This document shows, in pieces, positions 8,016-15,649 of a DNA stretch of 64,000 bases. The stretch comes from Roseibium sp. MMSF_3412. GTDB taxonomy: Bacteria > Pseudomonadota > Alphaproteobacteria > Rhizobiales > Stappiaceae. Position numbers and translations under genes: made by a program. The notes under the pieces were generated by a model. That model worked only from the letters and a program-made list of their open reading frames with translations. It did not search any database and was not told where the DNA came from. The DNA is taken from the NCBI RefSeq assembly GCF_030733265.1, contig NZ_JASHJI010000002.1, positions 1-64,000 on the forward strand, written 5' to 3'. Within the stretch, counting starts at the first letter, position 1; each line of letters opens with the position of its first letter.

Positions 8016-8031
8016 CATAGTTTGAACTATG
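8016..8031. promoter_or_regulatory. Palindrome upstream of the DUF1402 gene
   Basis: CATAGTT (8016-8022) and AACTATG (8025-8031) are perfect inverted arms around TG, 80 bp before the start codon at 8112. The surrounding intergenic stretch (7869-8111) is clearly A/T-richer than its neighbours. It is suggestive of a promoter region with a dimer-binding operator, but the regulator is unknown. Confidence 0.4.
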
Positions 8032-8111
8032 TAGATAATGCAGGTTGACCGGTACCCAGAATTTCGCCCGGCACCCGATTAGACAAAAATGCCAAGCGCA
8101 GAGCGATTAAT

Positions 8112-9113
8112 ATGTGCAGAAAGATTGGCCCCTTGAGCGTTTTTCCGAATTTATTGACCTGCATTCTCGCTTTGGCGCTGTTGCTGAGCCCGGCTTTGCC
8201 GACAATAGGTTTGACACAGTCGGCCCACGCCCAGTCCGTTCGCACTGTGCCGGAAGGCAACAGATACAAGAACCAGCCGAAGATCCCGTATGCATCCGCG
8301 CGGCGTACCTCTTCGGCGAAATCCAGCTACGATGCCAAGTTCAACAAAGTGCTGGCGGTCCTGAAACGTGACAGGCGGCTCATGGGATCGATCAAGCGTG
8401 TTTCGCGCAAATACAACATTGATCCCATCCATATCATCGGCGCGATCGTGGGAGAGCACACCTACAATTACGACACGCTCGACAGTGCCCAGTCCTATTA
8501 CGTGAAAGCGCTGGCCTATGCCGGCATCAATTTCGACTTCGAGCTCAACGGGGAACATGTCGACACCTTTGTCGAGCGGCCTCAGTTCGAGCGGTGCCGC
8601 AAGGAACATATTCAAAAAAGCAGCGACCGGCGCTGGTCCTGTTACGAAAATGTCTGGAACAGCAAGTTCCGCGGCAAACGGGTTGAAGGCGTCCGCTATC
8701 CGAAGAAGAATTTCAACGAGGCTTTTTTCCAGCCTCTTTATGCGGGTCAGAGTTTCGGGCTCGGCCAGCTCAGCCCGCTCACCGTCTTGAAAATGACCGA
8801 CCGCGTGTCGCGTCAGAGCAATTTCCGCAAGCTCAAGGCGTCCAATTCCGATGCGGTCTACAAGGCGACGATGGACCCGAACATCTCGTTGCACTACATG
8901 GCCGCGATCATCCAGGACTCGATCGCAGCCTACAAATCCGTCGGCAAGGTGGACATTTCCAACAACCCGGGCCTGACGGCAACCCTTTACAATCTCGGCG
9001 ATCCCTGGAGCCGCGCCGCCAAGTTCCGCCGCACCGGGCGGTCCTGGCCGCGCGAGAACTACTACGGCTGGCTGGTCAACGACCGGATCGATGACCTGCG
9101 CGCGCTTCTTTGA
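8112..9113 (+). CDS. DUF1402 family secreted protein (lysozyme-fold-like)
   Basis: A 333-residue exported protein with a signal peptide of about 42 residues (hydrophobic LALALLLSPALP, cleavage after SAHAQ). The mature part matches the DUF1402 family of Hyphomicrobiales: DPIHIIGAIVGEHTYNYD and, later, QSFGLGQLSPLTVLKM. The Glu of VGEHT followed by a Gly-Leu-Gly-Gln-Leu motif parallels the catalytic Glu and GLMQ-type motif of lytic transglycosylases, so a peptidoglycan-related role is a reasonable inference, but activity is not established for the family as far as I know. The length and the C-terminal ENYYGWLVND are family-typical. It stands alone with its own promoter region. Confidence 0.85.
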   Translation: MCRKIGPLSVFPNLLTCILALALLLSPALPTIGLTQSAHAQSVRTVPEGNRYKNQPKIPYASARRTSSAKSSYDAKFNKVLAVLKRDRRLMGSIKRVSRKYNIDPIHIIGAIVGEHTYNYDTLDSAQSYYVKALAYAGINFDFELNGEHVDTFVERPQFERCRKEHIQKSSDRRWSCYENVWNSKFRGKRVEGVRYPKKNFNEAFFQPLYAGQSFGLGQLSPLTVLKMTDRVSRQSNFRKLKASNSDAVYKATMDPNISLHYMAAIIQDSIAAYKSVGKVDISNNPGLTATLYNLGDPWSRAAKFRRTGRSWPRENYYGWLVNDRIDDLRALL

Positions 9114-9170
9114 GCCGCGACGTCTTCCTCAAAACTTGAGCCGACAAGACCTGTCCCTGGCCGATCCACG

Positions 9171-9845
9171 TCAGGTCAAAAACGGGTTTGTCTGCCGTTC
9201 CTGCCCGAGTGTCGACGCCTGACCGTGTCCGGGCAGAAACGAAACATCGTCGCCGAGCGGCAGCAAGCGTTCGTGGATAGACTTTATGAGTGTCGCATGA
9301 TCGGCAAGTGGCAGATCCGTCCTGCCGATGGATCCTGCAAACAGGACATCGCCCGAAATCGCAAACCGCAATTCCTTGTCGAAGAAAACGAGATGCCCCG
9401 GAGAATGGCCCGGGCAATGCAGCACTTCGAACGTGCGGCCGGCGATCTCGACCTCGTCGCCGTCTTCCATCCACCGGTCCGGTGAAACGGGTTTTGCTTC
9501 AGGCACGCCGAACTGGGCGGCCTGATCCGCAACGCGTTCAATAAGCGGTTTGTCGGCCTCATGCGGGCCTTCGACGGGAACGTCGAGTGCAGCCGCCAGG
9601 TCCGCGGCACCACCAATGTGATCGATATGACCGTGCGTAAGCACAATCTTCTCGACCTTCACGTCGTGCTTGCGGATCGCTTCCTGAACATGTTCGACAT
9701 CGCCGCCTGGATCGACGACGGTTCCGCGCATTGTCTGCGGGTCCCAGATGATGGAACAGTTCTGCTGAAACGGCGTTACCGGCACGACCATGACCTGGAT
9801 CGGCGGCATGTCATCCGTTTCGCTGTTGCTGGTTTCTTCCGACAC
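9171..9845 (-). CDS. MBL-fold metallo-hydrolase (hydroxyacylglutathione-hydrolase-like)
   Basis: A 224-residue soluble enzyme of the glyoxalase II-like branch. All metal motifs are visible: LTHGHIDHIGG (HxHxDH), HCPGHSPGH, SGDVLFAGSIGRTDL and the C-terminal LPGHG. The likely reaction is thioester or related ester hydrolysis with a dinuclear metal centre. The start is set at GTG 9845 (VSEETSN...) because AAGGAGA lies just upstream on that strand; the in-frame codons further upstream (to 9989) are not protein-like. It converges on the DUF1402 gene with 57 bp between, and no terminator is evident there. Confidence 0.9.
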   Translation of the reverse strand: MSEETSNSETDDMPPIQVMVVPVTPFQQNCSIIWDPQTMRGTVVDPGGDVEHVQEAIRKHDVKVEKIVLTHGHIDHIGGAADLAAALDVPVEGPHEADKPLIERVADQAAQFGVPEAKPVSPDRWMEDGDEVEIAGRTFEVLHCPGHSPGHLVFFDKELRFAISGDVLFAGSIGRTDLPLADHATLIKSIHERLLPLGDDVSFLPGHGQASTLGQERQTNPFLT

Positions 9846-10012
9846 ACCTGTCTCCTTTTGAAACAACCTTCCCCGACACGCTAACAAACGCGGGACAATC
9901 GGAACCCGCGTCGACTTAATGTAGCTTATCGGCTTCACCTTGCGGCCTGCATTTCGTACAAGATGTAAAAGCCCATGAGAAAATGGCAATCAAAATCGGG
10001 TAACCGGATAGA

Positions 10013-11110
10013 ATGACGTTTAGATTGCAAACTTTCCTGACGATTGCGGCGATCGGCTTTCTGAGTGCAACCGCAAGCTCGGCGCAGCCCGGTCGGACTG
10101 CGCCCAGCTTCGAGGGCTGGACGGTCGATTGCGGCAATACCGGAGCCTGCTTTGCATCAACATTCACGCGCAGCCAGTCCGTCTGGGTGGATGTCAGGAT
10201 CGTCCGGGACTGGCAGGCGGAGGCCCAGCCGCTCGTCCGCCTGACAACAAACACGGAGCTGCCGCAGGAAGGCACGCTGCTCTTTGATGTCGACGGATCG
10301 ACGATTGAAGAACTGCCCATCGAGCAACTGCGTGAGATGCAGTCATCGATTACGCCTCCAACCGGTTTCCGTCCGCTGGGCGGCGATGGCTTCTGGTATC
10401 CGGCGGGCCCTGCCTCGGCAACTCTCCTGGACGCGATGCAGAAGGGAAAGGTTCTGACCGTGCGCATGCCGGCAGGTGAAGACGCGGACCCGATATCCGT
10501 GCCGGTGCCGCTTCAGGGCCTGAAATCGAGCCTGCTGTGGCTCGACAACAGGCAGGACCGCACGGGAACGGAGGCCGCGATCGTTTCGCCGGGCACCAAC
10601 CCTGCCAAGGACGCACCACATGCACTGCCGATCCTGAGCGCCGATCAGCTTCCACCCGAGGTCGCCGCGATCTGGTCGGCAAACCGGCTCTGCTCTGCGA
10701 TCGATCCGGCGATTTTCGCAAGCCTTAATGCGGTTCGTGTGCCGCTGGCAGAAAATGCGTCCCTGTATATCATCCCCTGCGGTGCGCCGACGCCCTATAA
10801 CAGCCCTTATGTCGCGGTTCTCTCGGGCAAGGATGGAGCGGCCCGTCAAATACACGTTGCCCGCATGTCGGAAAAAGGTCCGATCGCCTCGGACCTGATC
10901 TACAATGCAAGGTGGATTCCGGCTGATCAGCAGCTCGTCAGCTATTTCAAGGGATCAGGCGTTGGAGAATGCGGTCTCTGGAACAGGTGGTTCTGGAACG
11001 GCACGGGTCTTGTTCTAATGGAAGAAGCAACGCGAAAGACATGTGACGGTACGGAACCTGACTTGTCCAACTGGTCAAGCACCTGGCCTTTAAAAAACGC
11101 GCTCGATTAG
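10013..11110 (+). CDS. DUF1176 family secreted protein
   Basis: A 365-residue exported protein with a signal peptide (about 1-24, cleavage near SSAQP). It matches the DUF1176 layout: an N-terminal domain with a Cys pair (WTVDCGNTGACFA), a middle LLWLDNRQDRTGTE segment, and a C-terminal domain with NARWIPADQQLVSYFKG and GVGECGLWNRWFW. The six or so Cys suggest disulfides in the periplasm. The function of the family is unknown to me. The ATG at 10013 gives a standard signal peptide. It diverges from the metallo-hydrolase gene, with 167 bp between. Confidence 0.85.
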   Translation: MTFRLQTFLTIAAIGFLSATASSAQPGRTAPSFEGWTVDCGNTGACFASTFTRSQSVWVDVRIVRDWQAEAQPLVRLTTNTELPQEGTLLFDVDGSTIEELPIEQLREMQSSITPPTGFRPLGGDGFWYPAGPASATLLDAMQKGKVLTVRMPAGEDADPISVPVPLQGLKSSLLWLDNRQDRTGTEAAIVSPGTNPAKDAPHALPILSADQLPPEVAAIWSANRLCSAIDPAIFASLNAVRVPLAENASLYIIPCGAPTPYNSPYVAVLSGKDGAARQIHVARMSEKGPIASDLIYNARWIPADQQLVSYFKGSGVGECGLWNRWFWNGTGLVLMEEATRKTCDGTEPDLSNWSSTWPLKNALD

Positions 11111-11323
11111 GCCGCCGACCAAGGAATTTCTTGCGATTTCATGCCTCACGCCCTTATGATAGTGCCGCAGCGGCTGGTGAGGGATGCGGCAAACTTGTTT
11201 CAGCCCGATCCCAGAATGTTGGAAAGACGCACCAAGTGCGTCCGGTGGAGTGACTCGACTGAGAAGGCGGGTGAGATAGGCTGGCATGTGCCGGAGGGGC
11301 ACGGAAATTAAGGTGATTCAGTA

Positions 11324-12190
11324 ATGCACGATGGCGATTCGGACCGGCGGTCGCGTGGTCGACGCGGCGGCAAGCGCGAGTTTGGCGGTCCGCAAGACTT
11401 CGGCAGCGATTTTGGCGGCGGCGACTACGGCGGTGATTATGGCGGTGGCCGGGATGGCGGCTACCGTGGCGGACGCGACAATGATTTTGGTGGCGGCTAC
11501 GGCCGCGACAACAACAGGGACGGCGGCTACGGCGGCGGTCGTGATGGCGGATACGGCGGCGGCGGTCGTGATGGCGGATACGGCGGCGGTGGTCGTGGCG
11601 GATACGGCGACGGCGGCGGTGGCCGCGACGGTGGATATGGCGGCGGCGGTGGCGGCCGCGGCGGTTACGGTGGTGGCGGACGCGACGGCGGCTATGGCGG
11701 CGGGCGCGACGGCGGCTATGGCGGTGGCGGACGCGACGGCGGTGGCTACGGTGGCGGTGGCCGCGGCGGCTACGGCGGTGGCGGACGCGATGGCGGCTAT
11801 GGCGGCGGCGGCGGTGGCCGCGGTGGTTATGGCGGCCGTGACGGCGGTGACGGTGACGGCTTCCGTCAGGGACGCCCGCCCCGGCGTGACGGGCCACCCG
11901 TGGAACGCGGCCCGCGTCAAAGCGGAACCGTGAAGTTTTTCAAGACGGACAAGGGATTTGGCTTCATCACACCCGATGAGGGTGAAGCCGATGTGTTCGT
12001 GCATATTTCAGCCGTGGAACGCTCCGGCCTTGCTACGCTTGACAGCGGTCAGCGCATTTCGTTCGAAACCGAACCGGATCGCCGCGGCAAGGGCCCGAAA
12101 GCGGTGAACCTGCAGGTGATCGAAGAAGGCGCAGAGGCCGGAGAAGCCGAAGACGCTGCGCCTGAGGCAGGAACGCCCGAAGACGAGTAA
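11324..12190 (+). CDS. Glycine/arginine-rich protein with C-terminal cold-shock domain
   Basis: A 288-residue protein. Residues about 10-185 are a low-complexity Gly/Arg/Asp/Tyr tract built on GGYGGG and GGRDGGYGG units. A cold-shock domain follows (about 199-268) with both RNA-binding motifs, VKFFKTDKGFGFI (RNP1) and VFVHIS (RNP2). An acidic tail of about 20 residues ends it. Cold-shock domains bind single-stranded RNA; the RG-rich tail resembles eukaryotic glycine-rich RNA-binding proteins, where such tracts promote RNA binding and condensate formation. Bacterial Csp proteins are usually about 70 residues alone, so the long N-terminal tract is the unusual part. A strong terminator follows. 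Confidence 0.93.
   Translation: MHDGDSDRRSRGRRGGKREFGGPQDFGSDFGGGDYGGDYGGGRDGGYRGGRDNDFGGGYGRDNNRDGGYGGGRDGGYGGGGRDGGYGGGGRGGYGDGGGGRDGGYGGGGGGRGGYGGGGRDGGYGGGRDGGYGGGGRDGGGYGGGGRGGYGGGGRDGGYGGGGGGRGGYGGRDGGDGDGFRQGRPPRRDGPPVERGPRQSGTVKFFKTDKGFGFITPDEGEADVFVHISAVERSGLATLDSGQRISFETEPDRRGKGPKAVNLQVIEEGAEAGEAEDAAPEAGTPEDE
11386..11869 (+). repeat. In-frame glycine-codon repeat tract
   Basis: Imperfect tandem units of GGCGGC and GGTGGCGGACGC-like sequence encoding the Gly/Arg/Asp/Tyr region of the cold-shock protein. Codons vary between GGC and GGT, so the tract is under protein-level constraint rather than being a recent simple expansion. Slippage and length variation between strains are likely here. 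Confidence 0.85.
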
Positions 12191-12219
12191 GTCCGCCTTG
12201 AAGGCTTGACCGACATGAC

Positions 12220-12252
12220 CGAGCGCAGCTTGTCTGCGCTCGTTCTTTTTTC
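12220..12252 (+). terminator. Intrinsic terminator after the cold-shock protein gene
   Basis: CGAGCGCAG (12220-12228) and CTGCGCTCG (12234-12242) form a perfect 9-bp stem with a 5-nt loop, followed by a T-rich run (TTCTTTTTT). Confidence 0.92.
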
Positions 12253-12324
12253 CGCCCATCTCTTTTTGCAGCAAGCATCGAGCCGCACCTGCAGCGGATC
12301 GCCACCCGTCAAGGTGCGTTTGCA

Positions 12325-12834
12325 ATGACACAATCACTCTCGCCGGCAAAGATCCGGTCATTTCAGCCTGGCGATCTCAGCCTCCTGCTTTCGCTGAACA
12401 GCGCGGCGGTTCCGGCCGTCAACGAGTTGAGCGCGGAGGACATGCTCGATCTCGTGAACCAGTCCCTTGAGTGCCTTGTCGCGCTCCTCGATGACACACC
12501 CGTCGGCATGCTCCTCTGCTTTGGCGAAGGTGCCGACTATGCCAGTCCGAATTACCGCTGGCTCAGCGACAGGTTCGAGCACTTCGCCTATACCGACCGC
12601 ATTTTCGTGGACGATACCCAGCGCGGTCAGAAGATCGGAGACGCGCTCTATTCGGAACTGTTTAACCGCATGGCCGGAACGGGCAGGTGTTTCACGTGTG
12701 AGGTCAACGAACGTCCGCCAAACCCGGGTTCGTTGCGATTTCACTCCCGGTTGGGATTTGAGGAAATCGGACGCGCGGACAACGGCGCAACATCCGTGAT
12801 TTACATGCGGCGCGATCCGGAACCCGCGCGGTGA
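12325..12834 (+). CDS. GNAT family N-acetyltransferase
   Basis: A 169-residue acetyl-CoA-dependent acetyltransferase. The central part has the GNAT strand-turn-helix with RIFVDDTQRGQKIGDALYSEL (acetyl-CoA pyrophosphate loop, R/Q-x-x-G-x-G/A type), and the C-terminus has NPGSLRFHSRLGFEEIG, where the family's conserved Asn and Phe-x-x-x-L/GF motif sit. The acceptor substrate cannot be told. It is the first of a plus-strand run with rlmJ, which begins 25 bp later. Confidence 0.88.
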   Translation: MTQSLSPAKIRSFQPGDLSLLLSLNSAAVPAVNELSAEDMLDLVNQSLECLVALLDDTPVGMLLCFGEGADYASPNYRWLSDRFEHFAYTDRIFVDDTQRGQKIGDALYSELFNRMAGTGRCFTCEVNERPPNPGSLRFHSRLGFEEIGRADNGATSVIYMRRDPEPAR

Positions 12835-12859
12835 TACCTATCAGGTTTGACAAAGCGAC

Positions 12860-13708
12860 ATGAATTACAGACACGCCTATCACGCCGGCAACATCGGCGA
12901 CGTGCTCAAACACACGGTGCTTGCACGCCTGATCGTCTATTTCCAGCGCAAGGAAAAGCCGTTTCGAATGCTGGATACGCATGCGGGTATCGGTCAATAC
13001 GATCTGACTTCGGAAGAAACCCTGAAAACAGGCGAATGGCAGCAGGGCATTGCCCGCGTGCTGGAGGCGGACATGCCGGACAGGGTCGCTGCGCTGCTGC
13101 AACCCTGGCTGGGAGCCGTGCGAGACATGAACCCCGGCAACGCGCTGGAAACCTACCCCGGTTCTCCTGTGCTTGCGCGCCGGCTGATGCGCAGGTCCGA
13201 CAGGCTGACGCTGACCGAACTTCACCCGGATGACTTCAGGACCCTGTCGGAACGCTTCGCCGGTGATTTCCAGGTCAAGACCATTCATCTGGACGGATGG
13301 CTGGCAATGGGCAGCTTCCTGCCGCCAAAGGAGAAGAGAGGCTTTGTGCTGATCGACCCTGCTTTCGAGGTTACCGACGAGTTTGAGCGTATGACCGTTT
13401 CGGTGCTCAAGGCCTGGAAGAAATGGGCGGGCGGAACCTATGCGCTCTGGTACCCCCTGAAAGACGCGCGTGCGATCAAGGCGATGCATGATGCATTTGC
13501 CGCCGCGGGCGTCCGGGATCTGCTCTCGCTTGAACTGAAGGTCGGCAAGAGCGGACCCGATACCCGAATGCTCGGGTCCGGCATGACGCTCATCAATCCA
13601 CCCTTCACGCTTGCTGACGAGATGCGAACACTTCTGCCCTGGTTTGGCGACGTTTTGCGCCAGGGACCCGGGTCAGGCTGGGAAGTAACCCAACTGATTG
13701 GCGAATAA
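12860..13708 (+). CDS. rlmJ: 23S rRNA (adenine-N6)-methyltransferase RlmJ
   Basis: A 282-residue homologue of E. coli RlmJ, which methylates N6 of A2030 in 23S rRNA before ribosome assembly. Diagnostic parts are the N-terminus NYRHAYHAGNIGDVLKHT and the SAM loop LDTHAGIGQYDL. The catalytic (D/N)PP(Y/F) motif reads DPAFE at residues 166-170 (13355-13369): the second Pro is Ala. The rest of the fold looks intact, so it is probably functional, but that change is at the active site. The ATG at 12860 matches the family N-terminus. Confidence 0.92.
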   Translation: MNYRHAYHAGNIGDVLKHTVLARLIVYFQRKEKPFRMLDTHAGIGQYDLTSEETLKTGEWQQGIARVLEADMPDRVAALLQPWLGAVRDMNPGNALETYPGSPVLARRLMRRSDRLTLTELHPDDFRTLSERFAGDFQVKTIHLDGWLAMGSFLPPKEKRGFVLIDPAFEVTDEFERMTVSVLKAWKKWAGGTYALWYPLKDARAIKAMHDAFAAAGVRDLLSLELKVGKSGPDTRMLGSGMTLINPPFTLADEMRTLLPWFGDVLRQGPGSGWEVTQLIGE

Positions 13709-13804
13709 CTGCATATTCTGGCTCTTTTGATGCAGCAAGTCCTTGACCTTGAGGCTTCCCTCCCCCATCGTCTGTCACATTATTTGCCTCTCGGAGACCA
13801 TGCC

Positions 13805-14251
13805 GTGCACATCGCCCGTTTCGCCCGATTGATCCTCTCCACTCTCGCCGTCTGCGCTTTTCTCGCCTCTCCTTCCGTGGCTGAGGAAAATCGCGCCTAT
13901 CTCTCCTTGAGCGGCAAGAACCGTTTGCCGGAATGCACTGCCAACTCGGTACAGAAAGCGGTCCGCAGATCTGTCGCCCGGGCCTACGCTGACTATTACG
14001 AAGGCAGACGGATCGTCGGTATCGACGGTATTACCGAAATCGCCTTCAAGGTGAACGAAGTCAGCCCGCTTGCCCGCCGTCACTGCACCGGCACCGCCAG
14101 CATGTCGGATGGTTCCAACCAGCATCTGCATTACCTGATCGAGGAACATGCCGGTTTCGTGGGCGTGAGCTGGAACGTTGAGGCCTGCCTGTCCGAACTC
14201 GACAAGTGGCGCGTTTACGGATCTCACTGCAGAACCACAAAACCTCAGTAA
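13805..14251 (+). CDS. Small secreted four-cysteine protein, adjacent to RNase T2
   Basis: A 148-residue exported protein. A signal peptide of about 26 residues (ARLILSTLAVCAFLASPSVA) precedes a roughly 122-residue mature domain with four Cys (PECT, RRHCTG, EACL, SHCR), enough for two disulfides. The start is GTG 13805, eight bases after GGAG (13793-13796). The mature sequence resembles conserved alphaproteobacterial secreted proteins of unknown function with an SDG...YLIEE...GF core. The RNase T2 gene starts 13 bp after its stop, so they very likely share a transcript. An inhibitor, chaperone or accessory factor of the nuclease is possible but unproven. Confidence 0.75.
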   Translation: MHIARFARLILSTLAVCAFLASPSVAEENRAYLSLSGKNRLPECTANSVQKAVRRSVARAYADYYEGRRIVGIDGITEIAFKVNEVSPLARRHCTGTASMSDGSNQHLHYLIEEHAGFVGVSWNVEACLSELDKWRVYGSHCRTTKPQ

Positions 14252-14264
14252 GTCTGCCCCTGCC

Positions 14265-14915
14265 ATGGCCCTTCTGTGCCGTGCGTGCGGTCTGACCGCA
14301 CTTCTGGTGTCCGTTCTCTTGTCTGCGGCAGTTGCCGCGGATGAGCCCGGTAACTTTGATTTCTATGTACTGTCCCTCTCCTGGTCGCCGACCTACTGCA
14401 AACAGGAAGGCGCGGATGCGAACCCGCATCAATGCGACGTTCGAGACCCTTTTCGCTTCGTGGTGCACGGTCTGTGGCCGCAATATGAGCGCGGCTACCC
14501 TCAATCGTGCCGGGGTCCCAAGAGGATCGACAGACGCATTGCGGTCGAAATGGAGGACATTATGCCCAGTCACGGGCTTGTCTTTCATCAATGGCGCAAG
14601 CACGGAACCTGTTCGGGTCTGGAACCGGAGGAATATTTCGACCTGACGCGGCGCGCCTTTGAGAAGATCTCGGTACCCGGTGCGTTCGCCAAGCTGCAAA
14701 GGCGCGGCAAGACCTCCCCGAAGACCGTGGAGAAAGCCTTTCGTCTGGCAAACCCGGGCCTTGACGAAAGTGCGATGGCAGTTACCTGTTCCCGCGGGGA
14801 ATTCGACGAGATACGGATCTGTCTGACCAAAGACCTTGAGTTCAGATCCTGCCCCAATGTCGACCGGCGTGGCTGCCGCACCGACAGCCTTTCGGTTCCG
14901 CCACCAGGCCGTTGA
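14265..14915 (+). CDS. Secreted ribonuclease T2 family protein
   Basis: A 216-residue exported endoribonuclease. A signal peptide (about 1-25, VSVLLSAAVAA) precedes LSLSWSPTYC. Both catalytic sequences are intact: CAS I as FVVHGLWPQ and CAS II as FHQWRKHGTCSG, giving the two active-site His. T2 enzymes cleave single-stranded RNA with 2',3'-cyclic phosphate intermediates, here in the periplasm or outside. The start ATG 14265 follows the stop of the four-Cys protein gene by 13 bp. A second, longer T2 homologue is at 57563-58582. Confidence 0.95.
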   Translation: MALLCRACGLTALLVSVLLSAAVAADEPGNFDFYVLSLSWSPTYCKQEGADANPHQCDVRDPFRFVVHGLWPQYERGYPQSCRGPKRIDRRIAVEMEDIMPSHGLVFHQWRKHGTCSGLEPEEYFDLTRRAFEKISVPGAFAKLQRRGKTSPKTVEKAFRLANPGLDESAMAVTCSRGEFDEIRICLTKDLEFRSCPNVDRRGCRTDSLSVPPPGR

Positions 14916-14977
14916 CAGCGGTCACAGGAAACCACCTCCCGAGCGGACCCATTTGCTCATTTCCAGGAGACACGATC

Positions 14978-15628
14978 ATGATGAAACTTCGTTCGTCGCC
15001 GCCCTCGCCATTCGGGCGCAAGGTGAAAGTGGCCATGGCAATGCTTGGCCTCAAGGACCGGATCGAGGTCGTTGATGCCAACACCGCGGACCCGGACGAC
15101 AGTCTTCGGGGGCAAAATCCGCTTGGAAAAATCCCTGCCCTCGTTCTTGAAAATGGCGATGTCCTTTACGACAGCGCGGTCATTCTGGAATATCTGGACT
15201 TTCTGGCGGGAGGCGGAAAACTGTTTCCGCTCGGAGAAGCCCGTTTTGCGGTTCTGCGCGACCAGGCGCTTGCTGACGGCGTCATGGATGCCGCGCTGCT
15301 GCGTGTTTACGAAAAGCGCTTCAAGCAGCCCAACTACCGGGATCCGGCCTGGGATGCCTACCAGGGCTCGAAGGTGGAACGCGGTCTTGCCCATTTCGAA
15401 CAGAACACTCCCCCGGCACCGGCAACAGCCGCTGACGTGGACGCAGCCACCCTGACGCTGGCCTGCGCGCTCGGTTACCTTGACATGCGCTTTGGCGATG
15501 GCTGGCGCGAGAGCCATCCCAAACTTGTTGCCTGGTTGAAGGCCTTTGAAGCCGCCGTCCCTGCCTTTGCCGGCACCCGTCAGCCGGCAGCGCCGGTTCC
15601 GGACAACGCCGCCGTCGAGCTTCGCTAG
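14978..15628 (+). CDS. Glutathione S-transferase family protein
   Basis: A 216-residue cytosolic GST-fold protein. The N-terminal thioredoxin-like domain begins KLRSSPPSPFGRKVKVAMAM (the SPF-K motif of bacterial GSTs), followed by LGKIPALVLENGDVLYDSAVI, which has the cis-Pro loop and the Asp-Ser glutathione-binding pair. A helical C-terminal domain follows. The start ATG 14978 has AGGAGA at 14965-14970; ATG 14981 is also possible. It may follow the RNase T2 gene on the same transcript (62-bp gap). Substrate unknown. Confidence 0.9.
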   Translation: MMKLRSSPPSPFGRKVKVAMAMLGLKDRIEVVDANTADPDDSLRGQNPLGKIPALVLENGDVLYDSAVILEYLDFLAGGGKLFPLGEARFAVLRDQALADGVMDAALLRVYEKRFKQPNYRDPAWDAYQGSKVERGLAHFEQNTPPAPATAADVDAATLTLACALGYLDMRFGDGWRESHPKLVAWLKAFEAAVPAFAGTRQPAAPVPDNAAVELR

Positions 15629-15649
15629 ACAGGCGCAAACGACGGCAGC

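Noticed and set aside
11386..11869. Tandem repeats considered as a CRISPR or minisatellite
   Set aside because: No unique spacers; units are in frame and codon-varied inside a gene with a cold-shock domain.
11154..12004. His/Arg-rich and Ala-rich minus-strand open frames over the glycine-rich gene
   Set aside because: They are the complement of the glycine-codon repeats; low complexity with no RBS or domain.
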